This document shows, one piece after another, positions 26,943-35,679 of a DNA stretch of 64,000 nt (the first letter of the stretch is position 1; the number at the start of each line of letters is the position of its first letter). This DNA is from Thalassospira sp. HF15 (GTDB taxonomy: Bacteria > Pseudomonadota > Alphaproteobacteria > Rhodospirillales > Thalassospiraceae). The notes under the pieces are model-generated. The model made no database searches and was not told where the DNA came from. It was given only the letters and a program-made list of their open reading frames with translations. Where the stretch lies: assembly GCF_011806525.1 (NCBI RefSeq), contig NZ_JAAVKI010000008.1, positions 186,001-250,000 on the forward strand. Direction: 5' to 3'. The translations under genes and the position numbers were made by a program.

Positions 26943-27467
26943 TTATGAGGGTTTCTGTGCGACAAGAGATTGTTTTACTGCGGTAATTTCATCGCCATTT
27001 GTTGAGTGGATCGGGCCTTGTCGGTGGGCAAGGATGTGCCAGTCGGAAAATGTATCTGCCAGTTCATCACGACGGAGCAGGAAATCAGGTGATCGCGGGC
27101 GACCAAACGCCTCGTTCCCGATCATGAACGTTTCATAGATCAGGATGCCGCCCGGCCGCACCGCATCAAGAAGATATGGAAACAGGGGCCGGTGAAGGTA
27201 ATTGACGACAACGATCAGATCGAACTGCTGACTGCCAAATGGCCAGTCGCCGGTTTCAAGGTCTGCTTCGTTCCAGTTAACTGCGTGGTTGGTTTCGGTA
27301 TCTGTTCGCGAAAGATCACGATCAATTGCCGTTACCTGCCAACCCTGATCGGCAAGCCAAAAGCTGTGCCGCCCTTTGCCGCAGGCTAGATCAAGTGCCT
27401 GATTACGGTTGGGCTTGGGCATCGGACTGTGCTGCGTGATCCAGTTTGATGGCAATTGGGATGACAT
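26943..27467 (-). CDS. Class I SAM-dependent methyltransferase
   Basis: A 174-residue methyltransferase with motif I ALDLACGKGRHSFWLADQGWQVTAIDRD and the downstream LIVVVNYLHRPLFPYLLDAVRPGGILIYETF. It resembles the TehB / small-molecule methyltransferase group. The target is unknown. It lies upstream of the phoX-like gene on the same strand, 152 bases away. Confidence 0.88.
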   Translation of the reverse strand: MSSQLPSNWITQHSPMPKPNRNQALDLACGKGRHSFWLADQGWQVTAIDRDLSRTDTETNHAVNWNEADLETGDWPFGSQQFDLIVVVNYLHRPLFPYLLDAVRPGGILIYETFMIGNEAFGRPRSPDFLLRRDELADTFSDWHILAHRQGPIHSTNGDEITAVKQSLVAQKPS

Positions 27468-27591
27468 TTTTGTAAATCTTGGTTATTGAGTGTGACGCCT
27501 GTGGCTGGCGATATGCGCCGGGACAGGCCATATAATCTGTATCTGATTTTCTTTTCGTCAGGCGATTGATTCGGAATCTCGACATATCATC

Positions 27592-28026
27592 ATGATTCTA
27601 TTTCAGCTTAAATGCGAACACGATCACGAATTTGAAGGCTGGTTCAAGGACGGCGCAACCTATGAGGCGCAGGCCGAGAGCGGTGATTTGTCCTGCCCGG
27701 TTTGTGGTACTTCAAATGTTGGCAAGGCGCTGATGGCGCCGCGTCTGCGCACGTCGCGCCAAAAAGAAGTCGCCGCCGAAAAGCAGCAGCAAAAGGCAAT
27801 TGCCGAAGCAACTCAGGCCGCAATTGCCGAAATTCGCAAACAGGTTGAAAGCAATTGCGAGAATGTCGGCAACAAGTTTGCCGAAGAAGCGCGCAAAATT
27901 CATTACGGCGAAACCGAAAAGCGCGGCATTTATGGTCAGGCTTCGGTCAAGGAAACCGCAGAACTGGTTGATGAAGGCATCGATGTCATGGCACTGCCTT
28001 GGGATGACGAGACCAAAAAGAACTAG
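27592..28026 (+). CDS. DUF1178 family protein
   Basis: A 144-residue protein that begins MILFQLKCEHDHEFEGWFKDGATYEAQ and has the cysteine pair CPVCGT after a first Cys-His (KCEHDH), suggesting a zinc ribbon. A charged helical middle part (roughly 60-95) follows, and the end is VDEGIDVMALPWDDE. The family is frequent in alphaproteobacteria, usually near the grxC-amidase genes. Function unknown. Confidence 0.9.
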   Translation: MILFQLKCEHDHEFEGWFKDGATYEAQAESGDLSCPVCGTSNVGKALMAPRLRTSRQKEVAAEKQQQKAIAEATQAAIAEIRKQVESNCENVGNKFAEEARKIHYGETEKRGIYGQASVKETAELVDEGIDVMALPWDDETKKN

Positions 28027-28269
28027 TCTGTCCGGCTGTCTGAATTTTCCATCTCTGCAAACTGAAATGCGGGCTCATCGAGGCTGAGTGTGGTTTTTTT
28101 TGGGAGCCATTTCTTCTTGCGACGACCGTTATAGACGAAATGGTTCAGATAAACTTTTTGCGATGGCCATGGTAAACTGCGGTATTTTCCGGCCTTCGAT
28201 TTAAGATTGGCAGTGGGCGGGGCATCGTCTAATAGCCGTTTGTTTGGTTGTGCCAGCAAGGATAAAAAT

Positions 28270-29703
28270 GTGCCGTCTAGCTTACTGACTTCGGGTGGTA
28301 TTAGCCCTTTGCGCCATTTGCTTTTGTTTCTTTGTGTTGGCGCATTGGTCTTTGCAATGTCGCTTTTAGGTATTCTGACCCGCCCGGAAGGGATGCTGGC
28401 GGTTCTGTGGCCAGCCAATTCTGTGTTTGTTGCGCTGCTTCTTCGTTTGCCGGTTGTGAACAACCCCGTCGGCTGGATGATGGCGCTTGGCGGGTATGTT
28501 TTAGCCGACCTTTTGACAGGTAATGACCTTGCGACAGCAGTATCGCTCGCTTTAACCAACATGGCTGGCGTGGCAGCCGCTGTTTTGGTGCTAAGGCATT
28601 TTCCCCGTAAGCATCACACCCCCCAGCGCCCGTTCAGCCTGCATCTGGGCCTTGGAGCGGCGGCAGCGGCCCTGAGTGCCGGGTGTTTTGCCCTGATCTA
28701 TGGGCTAATTCTCGCCGATCCGGATCCGGTGCGAACTGCGATATATTGGGTGGTCACGGAATTTGCCAGCTATGTCGTGATCTTGCCGTTTACCATGACA
28801 GTTGCCCGCGCGCCCGTGATTGTTGACGGTTTTCAAAAGGCGTTTGCAGCCTTTAGGGATAACTGGAAAGCATCTTGGCACCTGCTGCCCGCGGTGGCGT
28901 TATTGGCCAGCATTCTTATGGCTGATCTGGTTGGCGGCCCGGGCGCGATCGTGTTTCCGGTTCCAGCCCTTTTGTGGTGTGCGCTTTCTTATCGCTTTAA
29001 TCAGATTTCATTTTTGATGATCGTGATGTCGGTTCTGGTGATGGTGAATCTGGAGCATGATCTCTTGATGTCCTTGCCAGAAGGGGCAGACCCGATGTTC
29101 AGCATCATGTCGACACGTATTGGCATTGCAATGCTGGTGATTGGTCCCTTGACCGTGGCATCCATTGATCAGGTGCGATCAGATCTTCTTGGGCGGCTTG
29201 AACATGCTGCCAAGCATGATTTCCTGACAGGGGTGTTAATGCGTGGTGCGTTCATGGAGCTGGGCCAGAGACGTATTGATAATGCCGCTGCGAGAAAGGG
29301 CACTTTTGCTGTTCTGGTCATGGACCTTGATCGCTTTAAGCAGATCAATGACACCCACGGTCACGCGATTGGCGACAGTCTTCTGGTCGAAGTCGCCCAG
29401 GTCATCCGGAATAATGTGCGGTCTGATGATCTGGTGGCGCGTTTGGGTGGGGAAGAATTCGCGGTTCTGGCATCTGATATATCAAGTGCCGACGCAGAGC
29501 GTCTTGGAAAGACCATCTGCGACAAAGTCGCAGCCCTTCGTGTTGCTGTTCCGAATGCCGCTGATATCTGTACCACCATCAGCATCGGCATGCTTCACCG
29601 CCAAGGGACAGAGCATGCACTGCTTGATGATTTGATCAATGAAGCAGATCAAGCCATGTACAAGGCCAAGGATTATGGACGTAACCGGATCGTTGCGGGA
29701 TAA
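28270..29703 (+). CDS. MASE1-type membrane diguanylate cyclase
   Basis: A 477-residue protein with an N-terminal multi-pass sensor region (about 20-300, eight hydrophobic segments, with LAVLWPANSVFVALLLRLP typical of MASE1) and a C-terminal GGDEF domain. The domain has LVMDLDRFKQINDTHGH, the active-site RLGGEEFAVL and, five residues before GGEEF, RSDD, which fits the RxxD inhibitory site. It should make cyclic-di-GMP. The frame allows a TTG start at 28207, but GTG at 28270 has AAGGA seven bases upstream. Together with the HD-GYP protein at 8.5 kb the window has both a synthase and a hydrolase. Confidence 0.9.
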   Translation: MPSSLLTSGGISPLRHLLLFLCVGALVFAMSLLGILTRPEGMLAVLWPANSVFVALLLRLPVVNNPVGWMMALGGYVLADLLTGNDLATAVSLALTNMAGVAAAVLVLRHFPRKHHTPQRPFSLHLGLGAAAAALSAGCFALIYGLILADPDPVRTAIYWVVTEFASYVVILPFTMTVARAPVIVDGFQKAFAAFRDNWKASWHLLPAVALLASILMADLVGGPGAIVFPVPALLWCALSYRFNQISFLMIVMSVLVMVNLEHDLLMSLPEGADPMFSIMSTRIGIAMLVIGPLTVASIDQVRSDLLGRLEHAAKHDFLTGVLMRGAFMELGQRRIDNAAARKGTFAVLVMDLDRFKQINDTHGHAIGDSLLVEVAQVIRNNVRSDDLVARLGGEEFAVLASDISSADAERLGKTICDKVAALRVAVPNAADICTTISIGMLHRQGTEHALLDDLINEADQAMYKAKDYGRNRIVAG

Positions 29704-29742
29704 GAAACAGGGCAGTGCGCCGGTTTCCCTCCTTTTGGGCGA

Positions 29743-30501
29743 TTATTCCGGTTTCTGGGCGATCACCATATAATTCACATCAAGATCACGCGGGGCGGGC
29801 GACCAGGTATCGTTGATCGGGTTATATGCGACACCGGTGATGTCGCAGAGTTCAAGACCTGCACCGCGCAGATATCCCGACATTTCCGACGGTTTGACGA
29901 ACTTGCGCCAGTCATGGGTGCCTGCGGGCAGCCAACGCAGGATGTATTCAGCGCCAATCTTGGCCAGTGCCAGTGATTTGATGGTGCGGTTCAGGGTTGC
30001 GACAAACATCAAGCCACCGGGTTTGAGAACCGATGCGCAAGCCTGCATGAAGAACTGCGGGTCATCGACATGCTCGATAACTTCCATGTTCAGAACGATG
30101 TCAAACTGCTTGCCTTCATCGGCCAGCATTTCGGGCGTCGCGCAGCGATAATCGATTTCTAGGCCCGACTGGGCCGCATGGATTTTGGCGACTTCGATAT
30201 TGCTTTCGGAAGCATCGATCGAGGTCATTTTTGCCCCCATGCGCGCAAGCGGCTCGGACAACAGACCAGCGCCACAGCCGATATCGATGATTTCGATGCC
30301 TTTTAGCGGTTCGATGGTTTGCGGGTCGCGGCCAAGATGCGCACAGATATTGTCGCGCAGAATTTGCAGGCGCACCGGATTGAACTTGTGCAGCGGCTTC
30401 ATCACACCGTTCGGGTCCCACCACTTTTCTGACATCGCAGAAAAACGTGCGATCTCATCAGCATTGGCGGTGCGGCTGGTTGGTGCGGATGCTTCCGACA
30501 T
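29743..30501 (-). CDS. ubiG: Ubiquinone biosynthesis O-methyltransferase
   Basis: Carries out both O-methylation steps of ubiquinone synthesis at the cytoplasmic membrane. The 252-residue protein has the FSAMSEKWWDPNGVMKPLHKFNP N-terminal signature, motif I IIDIGCGAGLLSEPLARMG, NMEVIEHVDDP and the late segment ILRWLPAGTHDWRKFVKPSE. Start ATG 30499-30501 has GGAG eight bases upstream; the frame is open to 30588 without family support. Divergent from lysC, as in many alphaproteobacteria. Confidence 0.96.
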   Translation of the reverse strand: MSEASAPTSRTANADEIARFSAMSEKWWDPNGVMKPLHKFNPVRLQILRDNICAHLGRDPQTIEPLKGIEIIDIGCGAGLLSEPLARMGAKMTSIDASESNIEVAKIHAAQSGLEIDYRCATPEMLADEGKQFDIVLNMEVIEHVDDPQFFMQACASVLKPGGLMFVATLNRTIKSLALAKIGAEYILRWLPAGTHDWRKFVKPSEMSGYLRGAGLELCDITGVAYNPINDTWSPAPRDLDVNYMVIAQKPE

Positions 30502-30925
30502 GGTGTGGCTCCGAAGGCGTAAAACAACGTTGCAGTGTGATGCCCTGTTTACGCGCGCGCGAACGCCAAGGCAATACTCCGCTGCCAAATGACACCAAAC
30601 ACCATATTTTCGGGTTTCATTTGGCGGTTATCACGCGTTGGCAAGATCACTGAAGATTCTCAGGGATATTTGGTAGTTTTCGCAGGATATGCGATGCAAT
30701 TTGCTGTGATTGGGGGGCTTGGGACATTTTCAGGTCAAAAAAAATGCTCTGACGCAATTTATCGGCATCCTTGACGCTTGTTTCGCAGGGATTATGGCAG
30801 TATTGATTACGCCGCTTGGATCAGGGGAAGCGCTGTATGTATGGCATGCTTTCCTGAGACGGGACCGGATCACATGCCGTCACGTTCGGACAGCCGATGG
30901 ACGGCGAGCATAGCGGGGATACTTC
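30502..30925. promoter_or_regulatory. Divergent intergenic region ubiG/lysC with candidate lysC promoter
   Basis: This 424-base stretch has no convincing gene. A candidate sigma70-type promoter for lysC is TTGACG at 30771-30776 with TATGGC at 30793-30798 (16-base spacer), leaving a leader of about 120 bases. Several short open frames on both strands have no family resemblance. I see no lysine riboswitch. Confidence 0.35.
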
Positions 30926-32146
30926 ATGGCCCGTATTGTCATGAAATTTGGCGGCACGTCGGTCGCCGATGTTGATAAAATCAAAAATGTCGCGCGCCGG
31001 GTGAAATCCGAGGTTGATGCAGGCAATCAGGTTGCTGTTGTCGTGTCTGCCATGTCGGGCAAGACCAACGAGCTGGTTGGCTGGGCGCAGGAAGTTTCGC
31101 CGATGTATGATGCACGTGAATATGACGTGATCGTATCGTCGGGTGAACAGGTGACTGTCGGTTTGCTGTCCATGGCGCTGCAGAGCATGGATGTGCCTGC
31201 ACGTTCGTGGCTGGGATGGCAAATCCCGATCAAGACCGATGGCGCGCATGCCAAGGCCCGTATTCAGGAAATCGATACCACAGAACTCGACAAGCGCATG
31301 AATGGTGGCGAAGTCGTTTGTGTTGCCGGTTTCCAGGGGATCGCCCCTGATAACCGTATCACCACGCTTGGTCGTGGTGGCTCGGACACGTCAGCGGTGG
31401 CCCTTGCTGCGGCACTCAATGCGGATCGTTGTGACATCTACACTGATGTTGAAGGTGTTTACACCACCGATCCGCGCATCGTGCCCAAGGCGCAGAAGAT
31501 CGAAAAAATTACCTACGAAGAAATGCTGGAACTCGCTTCGCTGGGTGCGAAGGTTCTGCAAACCCGTTCTGTCGAGATGGCGATGAACCATCGCGTCCGG
31601 GTGCAGGTCCGCTCTACCTTTAGCGAAGCAGAAGGAACACTTGTTGTAGACGAGGACGAGATCGTGGAACAGGAAGTCGTCAGCGGAATTGCCTATAGCC
31701 GTGATGAAGCCAAGATTACCTTGGTAAAAGTTGCGGACAAGCCTGGCATCGCCGCTTCAATCTTCAGCCCGCTGGCTGATGCGAATATCAATGTCGACAT
31801 GATCGTGCAGAATGTGTCTGAAGACGGCAAAAGTACGGACATGACCTTTACCGTTCCGCGGGGTGAATTCCAGCGTGCGCTTCAGGTGATCGAAAAGAAC
31901 AAAGAGCAGATCGCCTATCAGGAACTGCTCAGCACTTCTGATGTCACCAAGGTCTCGATCATTGGTGTGGGCATGCGATCCCACGTGGGTGTTGCCCGCA
32001 AGATGTTCGAAACCCTTGCAGAGAAGGGCATCAACATTCAGGTCATCTCGACTTCGGAAATCAAGGTCAGCGTGCTGATCGCCGAAGAATATACCGAACT
32101 TGCCGTTCGTGCCCTGCACACGGCATACGGTTTGGATGCTGAATAA
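30926..32146 (+). CDS. lysC: Aspartate kinase
   Basis: First enzyme of the Lys/Thr/Met branch from aspartate. The 406-residue chain has the kinase domain (MKFGGTSVAD at the N-terminus, VVVSAMSGKTNELV, LGRGGSDTSAVALAAAL, YTDVEGVYTTDPRIV) and two C-terminal ACT domains (about 265-400; VADKPGIAASIFSPLAD and VGMRSHVGVARKMFETL) for feedback control by lysine and threonine. Length and layout match the alphaproteobacterial monofunctional enzyme. It is first in the co-directional series lysC, nitronate monooxygenase, ptsP. Confidence 0.97.
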   Translation: MARIVMKFGGTSVADVDKIKNVARRVKSEVDAGNQVAVVVSAMSGKTNELVGWAQEVSPMYDAREYDVIVSSGEQVTVGLLSMALQSMDVPARSWLGWQIPIKTDGAHAKARIQEIDTTELDKRMNGGEVVCVAGFQGIAPDNRITTLGRGGSDTSAVALAAALNADRCDIYTDVEGVYTTDPRIVPKAQKIEKITYEEMLELASLGAKVLQTRSVEMAMNHRVRVQVRSTFSEAEGTLVVDEDEIVEQEVVSGIAYSRDEAKITLVKVADKPGIAASIFSPLADANINVDMIVQNVSEDGKSTDMTFTVPRGEFQRALQVIEKNKEQIAYQELLSTSDVTKVSIIGVGMRSHVGVARKMFETLAEKGINIQVISTSEIKVSVLIAEEYTELAVRALHTAYGLDAE

Positions 32147-32249
32147 ACTCAACAGTGTGGCTTGTCCTATACGATTAAGTCGCTGTTAAATTACCTGTAA
32201 TACTACATACTAGCTGGAACAATGTGTTTCGGCCTTTGTGATGAAATGG

Positions 32250-32270
32250 CAGGGAACCACAGGTTCCCTG
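32250..32270 (+). terminator. Hairpin between lysC and the flavin oxidoreductase gene
   Basis: Perfect 9-bp inverted repeat CAGGGAACC / GGTTCCCTG with a 3-base loop, followed by CGTTTCTGCTTT. It begins about 100 bases after the lysC stop and 27 bases before the next start, so it may end lysC transcription or act in the next gene's leader. Confidence 0.5.
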
Positions 32271-32296
32271 CGTTTCTGCTTTGGGGTACAGACAAT

Positions 32297-33325
32297 ATGA
32301 GTGATCCGAAAATTGACGCCGCACGGGCGCGCCTCGAAAATTTGTGGGCATCTGGCAAGGAATTCCTCGGCACCGATTACGCCATCATGGCTGGCGCCAT
32401 GTCCTGGGTTTCTGAGCGTCACCTTGTTTCGGCGGTCTCGAATGCGGGTGGTTTTGGTGTAATTGCCTGCGGGTCGATGACCCCGGATCTGCTGTCGGCA
32501 GAAATCGCCGCCACCAAGGAAATGACCAGCAAGCCGTTTGGCGTCAACCTGATCACCATGCACCCGCAGCTTGATGAGCTGATTGACGTCTGTCGCGAAC
32601 AGAGCGTTGGTCATGTGGTTCTGGCCGGTGGTCTGCCGTCATCCGCCTCGATCAAAAAGGCCAAGGAATTTGCCAAGGTCGTCTGCTTTGCCCCGGCACT
32701 GGTTCTTGCCAAGAAACTGGCGCGTTCGGGTGCCGATGCACTGGTGATCGAAGGCAGCGAAGCCGGTGGTCATATCGGTCCGGTTTCTCTGACGGTTCTG
32801 GCGCAGGAAATCCTGCCGAATGTTTCCGATATCCCTGTCTTCTGCGCTGGCGGTATTGGCCGCGGCGAAGCGATTACCGGTCTGTTGGAACAGGGTGCAT
32901 CGGGTGTTCAGATTGGTACACGTCTTGTTTGCGCCGAAGAATGCATTGCCCATCCGGATTTCAAAAAGGCGTTTATCCGTGCAAGTGCACGCGATGCCGT
33001 CACCACTGTGCAGCTTGATGATCGCTTCCCGGTTATTCCGGTGCGTGCCCTTGCCAACAAGGGTACCGAAGAGTTCCGCGATACCCAGCGTGCCGTGATT
33101 GAGAAGTTCCGCGCAGGCGAACTTGATCAGGGCGAAGCCCAGCTTGAAATCGAGCATTTCTGGGCCGGTGCGCTGCGCCGTGCCGTGATCGACGGGGACG
33201 TCGAAAGCGGATCGGTTATGGCCGGGCAGTCGGTTGGTATGGTAAAGAAAGAACAACCGGTTTCCGAAATTCTCGAAGAGTTGGTCGAACAGGCCGTTCA
33301 ATCCCTCGTTAAGAGAGACAGCTAA
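32297..33325 (+). CDS. NAD(P)H-dependent flavin oxidoreductase (nitronate monooxygenase-like)
   Basis: A 342-residue FMN-binding TIM-barrel protein. Family segments are MAGAMSWVSERHLVSAVSNAGGFGVIACG near the N-terminus, EGSEAGGHIG around 155-165 (flavin phosphate site), FCAGGIGRGEAI and ASGVQIGTRLVCAEEC. Members include nitronate monooxygenases and FabK-type enoyl-ACP reductases; I cannot decide on a substrate. The frame extends to 32222 but ATG 32297 (MSDPKIDAARARLENLW) fits the family. Only five bases separate its stop from ptsP, so the two are cotranscribed. Confidence 0.88.
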   Translation: MSDPKIDAARARLENLWASGKEFLGTDYAIMAGAMSWVSERHLVSAVSNAGGFGVIACGSMTPDLLSAEIAATKEMTSKPFGVNLITMHPQLDELIDVCREQSVGHVVLAGGLPSSASIKKAKEFAKVVCFAPALVLAKKLARSGADALVIEGSEAGGHIGPVSLTVLAQEILPNVSDIPVFCAGGIGRGEAITGLLEQGASGVQIGTRLVCAEECIAHPDFKKAFIRASARDAVTTVQLDDRFPVIPVRALANKGTEEFRDTQRAVIEKFRAGELDQGEAQLEIEHFWAGALRRAVIDGDVESGSVMAGQSVGMVKKEQPVSEILEELVEQAVQSLVKRDS

Positions 33326-33330
33326 GTCAC

Positions 33331-35613
33331 ATGAGCATTCCGTCCGCCGCAGTCTCTGGTCCGCGACGCCTTTTAAAGCGCGTCCGCGACGTCATGGCTG
33401 GACCGGGGACTGCCGAAGAACGACTTGGCCAGATCGTGACCATCATTGCTGCCGATATGGTGGCAGAGGTGTGCTCGGTCTATGTCATGCGTGCGGGCGA
33501 GGTGCTTGAACTGTTTGCGACCTGCGGTCTGTCCAAAGAGGCGGTTCACCTGACCCGTCTTCGCGTCGGCGAGGGGATTGTGGGTTTTGTTGCAGCACAT
33601 GCGCGGCCCTTGAACCTAAAGGACGCGCAAAGCCATCCGAACTTTGCCTATCGCCCGGAAACGGGTGAGGAAATCTATCATTCCATGATCGGTGTGCCGA
33701 TCCTGCGCGGCGGCCGCATCATTGGTGTGCTCGCAGTGCAGAACCGGACCGAGCGCCAGTATTCCGAGGATGAGCAGGAAGCGCTTGAAAACGTCGCCAT
33801 GGTATTGGCTGAGATGGTGGCTGCTGGTGAACTCGTCAGCCGCGAAGAACTGATCCCGGCGGATGGTATTGCGCTGTTGCCACTGCGTCTGGGCGGTGCA
33901 CGTCTGGCACCGGGTATTGGCAAGGGCCTTGCTGTTTTGCATGAGCCGCGCATCGTCATTGACCGTATGGTGTCTGACGATCCGGAAGAAGAGCTTTCGC
34001 GCCTGCGCGAGGCCATGCATGGCCTGCAAAACCATCTGGATAAAATGCTTGAAGCCGTTTCGGGCATTGATGGCATGAATGAAGGTGATGATCCGGGGGA
34101 TATCCTGGAAGCCTACCGGATGATTGCCCAGGATACCGGATGGCTTAACCGGATCACCGAAGCCGTCCATACCGGCCTTACGGCCGAGGCAGCGGTTCAG
34201 AAGGTCCATGATGATACCCGTGCGCGCATGGCGCAGGTGACCGATCCCTATCTGCGTGAACGCCTGCATGATCTTGAGGATCTCGCCAACCGGTTGCTGC
34301 AGCACCTTTCCGGGCAGTATCAGTCACCGGCCTTTGGTGATTTGCCTGACGACATCATTCTGGTCGCGCGCAATATCGGTCCGGCAGAGCTTCTTGATTA
34401 CGACCATACCCGTTTGCGCGGCCTCGCTCTTGAAGAGGGATCGCACACTTCACACGTGGCAATCGTCGCGCGTGCGCTTGATATTCCTGTGCTGGGCGGG
34501 GTCAAAGGTGTCCTTGATAAGGTCGAGGCCGGTGATCCACTGATTGTGGATTCAGATAACAGCCAGCTTTTCGTCCGCCCGAGTGAGGATGTCCGGTCGG
34601 TCATTGATGGCGCATTGCGCGCCCGTGCCGAGCGAAAAGCCCTTTACGCACAGATGCGTGATATGCCCGCCCGCACGACGGACGGGGCAGATATTTCGCT
34701 GAATGTGAATGCCGGACTTCTGATTGATGTGCCGCATGTAATTGAAAGCGGTGCGGACGGCATTGGCCTGTACCGGACGGAAATTCCGTTCATGGTGCGC
34801 TCTGCCATGCCCGATATTACCGACCAGACCCGGCTTTATGACCGCATTTTCGAGCAGGCCGAAGGCAGGCCGGTGGTGTTCAGAACTCTTGATGTCGGCG
34901 GTGACAAACTGCTGCCTTATTGGGAGGATATGACAGAAGAGAACCCGGCAATGGGCTGGCGATCGATTAGGATCACGCTGGATCGTCCGGCGGTGCTGGT
35001 TCATCAGCTTCGTGCGCTGATCCGGGCCGGACATGATCGTGATTTGTACATCATGTTCCCGATGATTGCCGAAGTTGCCGAGTTCGACATGGCCAAGGCG
35101 GTTCTTGATGAACAGCTGAAACGTGAAGCCGCGCGCGGGTTTGTCCCGCGCAAGGTCGAAGTTGGGGCGATGCTTGAAGTGCCTGCCCTGATCTGGCAGG
35201 CTCCGGCGCTGCTTGACCGGGTTGATTTCCTGTCGGTCGGTACCAATGACCTTTTGCAGTTCATGTTTGCTGCGGATCGCGGGAACCCGCGTATTGAAGG
35301 CCGGTATGATACCTTGTCGCCAAGCGTGTTTGCATTTATGCGTCAATTGGTGACATTGTGTGACGGACGGAACGTACGCCTTACCATTTGTGGCGAAATG
35401 GCGGGGCGGCCGCTCGAAGCGATGGCCCTTATCGGTTTGGGAATCAAGCGTTTGTCGATGGCGCCAGCTTCTGTCGGCCCTGTAAAGGAAATGGTCAGAA
35501 GTATGTGCAAGTCTGAAGTCGAGCGATATATTCTGACGATAATGGATAATCCAACCAGATCACTGCGGTCACGTCTTAAGGCTTTCGCAATAGATCATGG
35601 TGTAAAACTTTAA
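33331..35613 (+). CDS. ptsP: Phosphoenolpyruvate-protein phosphotransferase, nitrogen-PTS enzyme I
   Basis: Starts the PTS-Ntr regulatory phosphorelay by passing phosphate from PEP to NPr. The 760-residue protein has an N-terminal GAF domain (about 20-165; EGIVGFVAAHARPLNL, GVPILRGGRIIGVLAVQN), an NPr-binding helical domain, the swivelling phosphohistidine domain with SHTSH near 371-375 (active His 375), and a PEP-utilising TIM barrel (GIGLYRTEIPFM, FRTLDVGGDKLLPYW, LSVGTNDLLQFMFA, ICGEMAGRPLEA). It sits five bases after the flavin oxidoreductase gene; ptsP next to lysC is a conserved alphaproteobacterial order. Confidence 0.96.
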   Translation: MSIPSAAVSGPRRLLKRVRDVMAGPGTAEERLGQIVTIIAADMVAEVCSVYVMRAGEVLELFATCGLSKEAVHLTRLRVGEGIVGFVAAHARPLNLKDAQSHPNFAYRPETGEEIYHSMIGVPILRGGRIIGVLAVQNRTERQYSEDEQEALENVAMVLAEMVAAGELVSREELIPADGIALLPLRLGGARLAPGIGKGLAVLHEPRIVIDRMVSDDPEEELSRLREAMHGLQNHLDKMLEAVSGIDGMNEGDDPGDILEAYRMIAQDTGWLNRITEAVHTGLTAEAAVQKVHDDTRARMAQVTDPYLRERLHDLEDLANRLLQHLSGQYQSPAFGDLPDDIILVARNIGPAELLDYDHTRLRGLALEEGSHTSHVAIVARALDIPVLGGVKGVLDKVEAGDPLIVDSDNSQLFVRPSEDVRSVIDGALRARAERKALYAQMRDMPARTTDGADISLNVNAGLLIDVPHVIESGADGIGLYRTEIPFMVRSAMPDITDQTRLYDRIFEQAEGRPVVFRTLDVGGDKLLPYWEDMTEENPAMGWRSIRITLDRPAVLVHQLRALIRAGHDRDLYIMFPMIAEVAEFDMAKAVLDEQLKREAARGFVPRKVEVGAMLEVPALIWQAPALLDRVDFLSVGTNDLLQFMFAADRGNPRIEGRYDTLSPSVFAFMRQLVTLCDGRNVRLTICGEMAGRPLEAMALIGLGIKRLSMAPASVGPVKEMVRSMCKSEVERYILTIMDNPTRSLRSRLKAFAIDHGVKL

Positions 35614-35679
35614 AAACAATCGCTTTTGGTGGGGATATCTGCTAGTTTTATTGCTAGATCGTAACGTGGGGGTGCGGAG

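Noticed and set aside
28023-28562. Minus-strand frame of 179 codons overlapping the start of the diguanylate cyclase gene
   Set aside because: Lys/Arg/Ser-rich translation without family resemblance, and it overlaps well-supported coding sequence.
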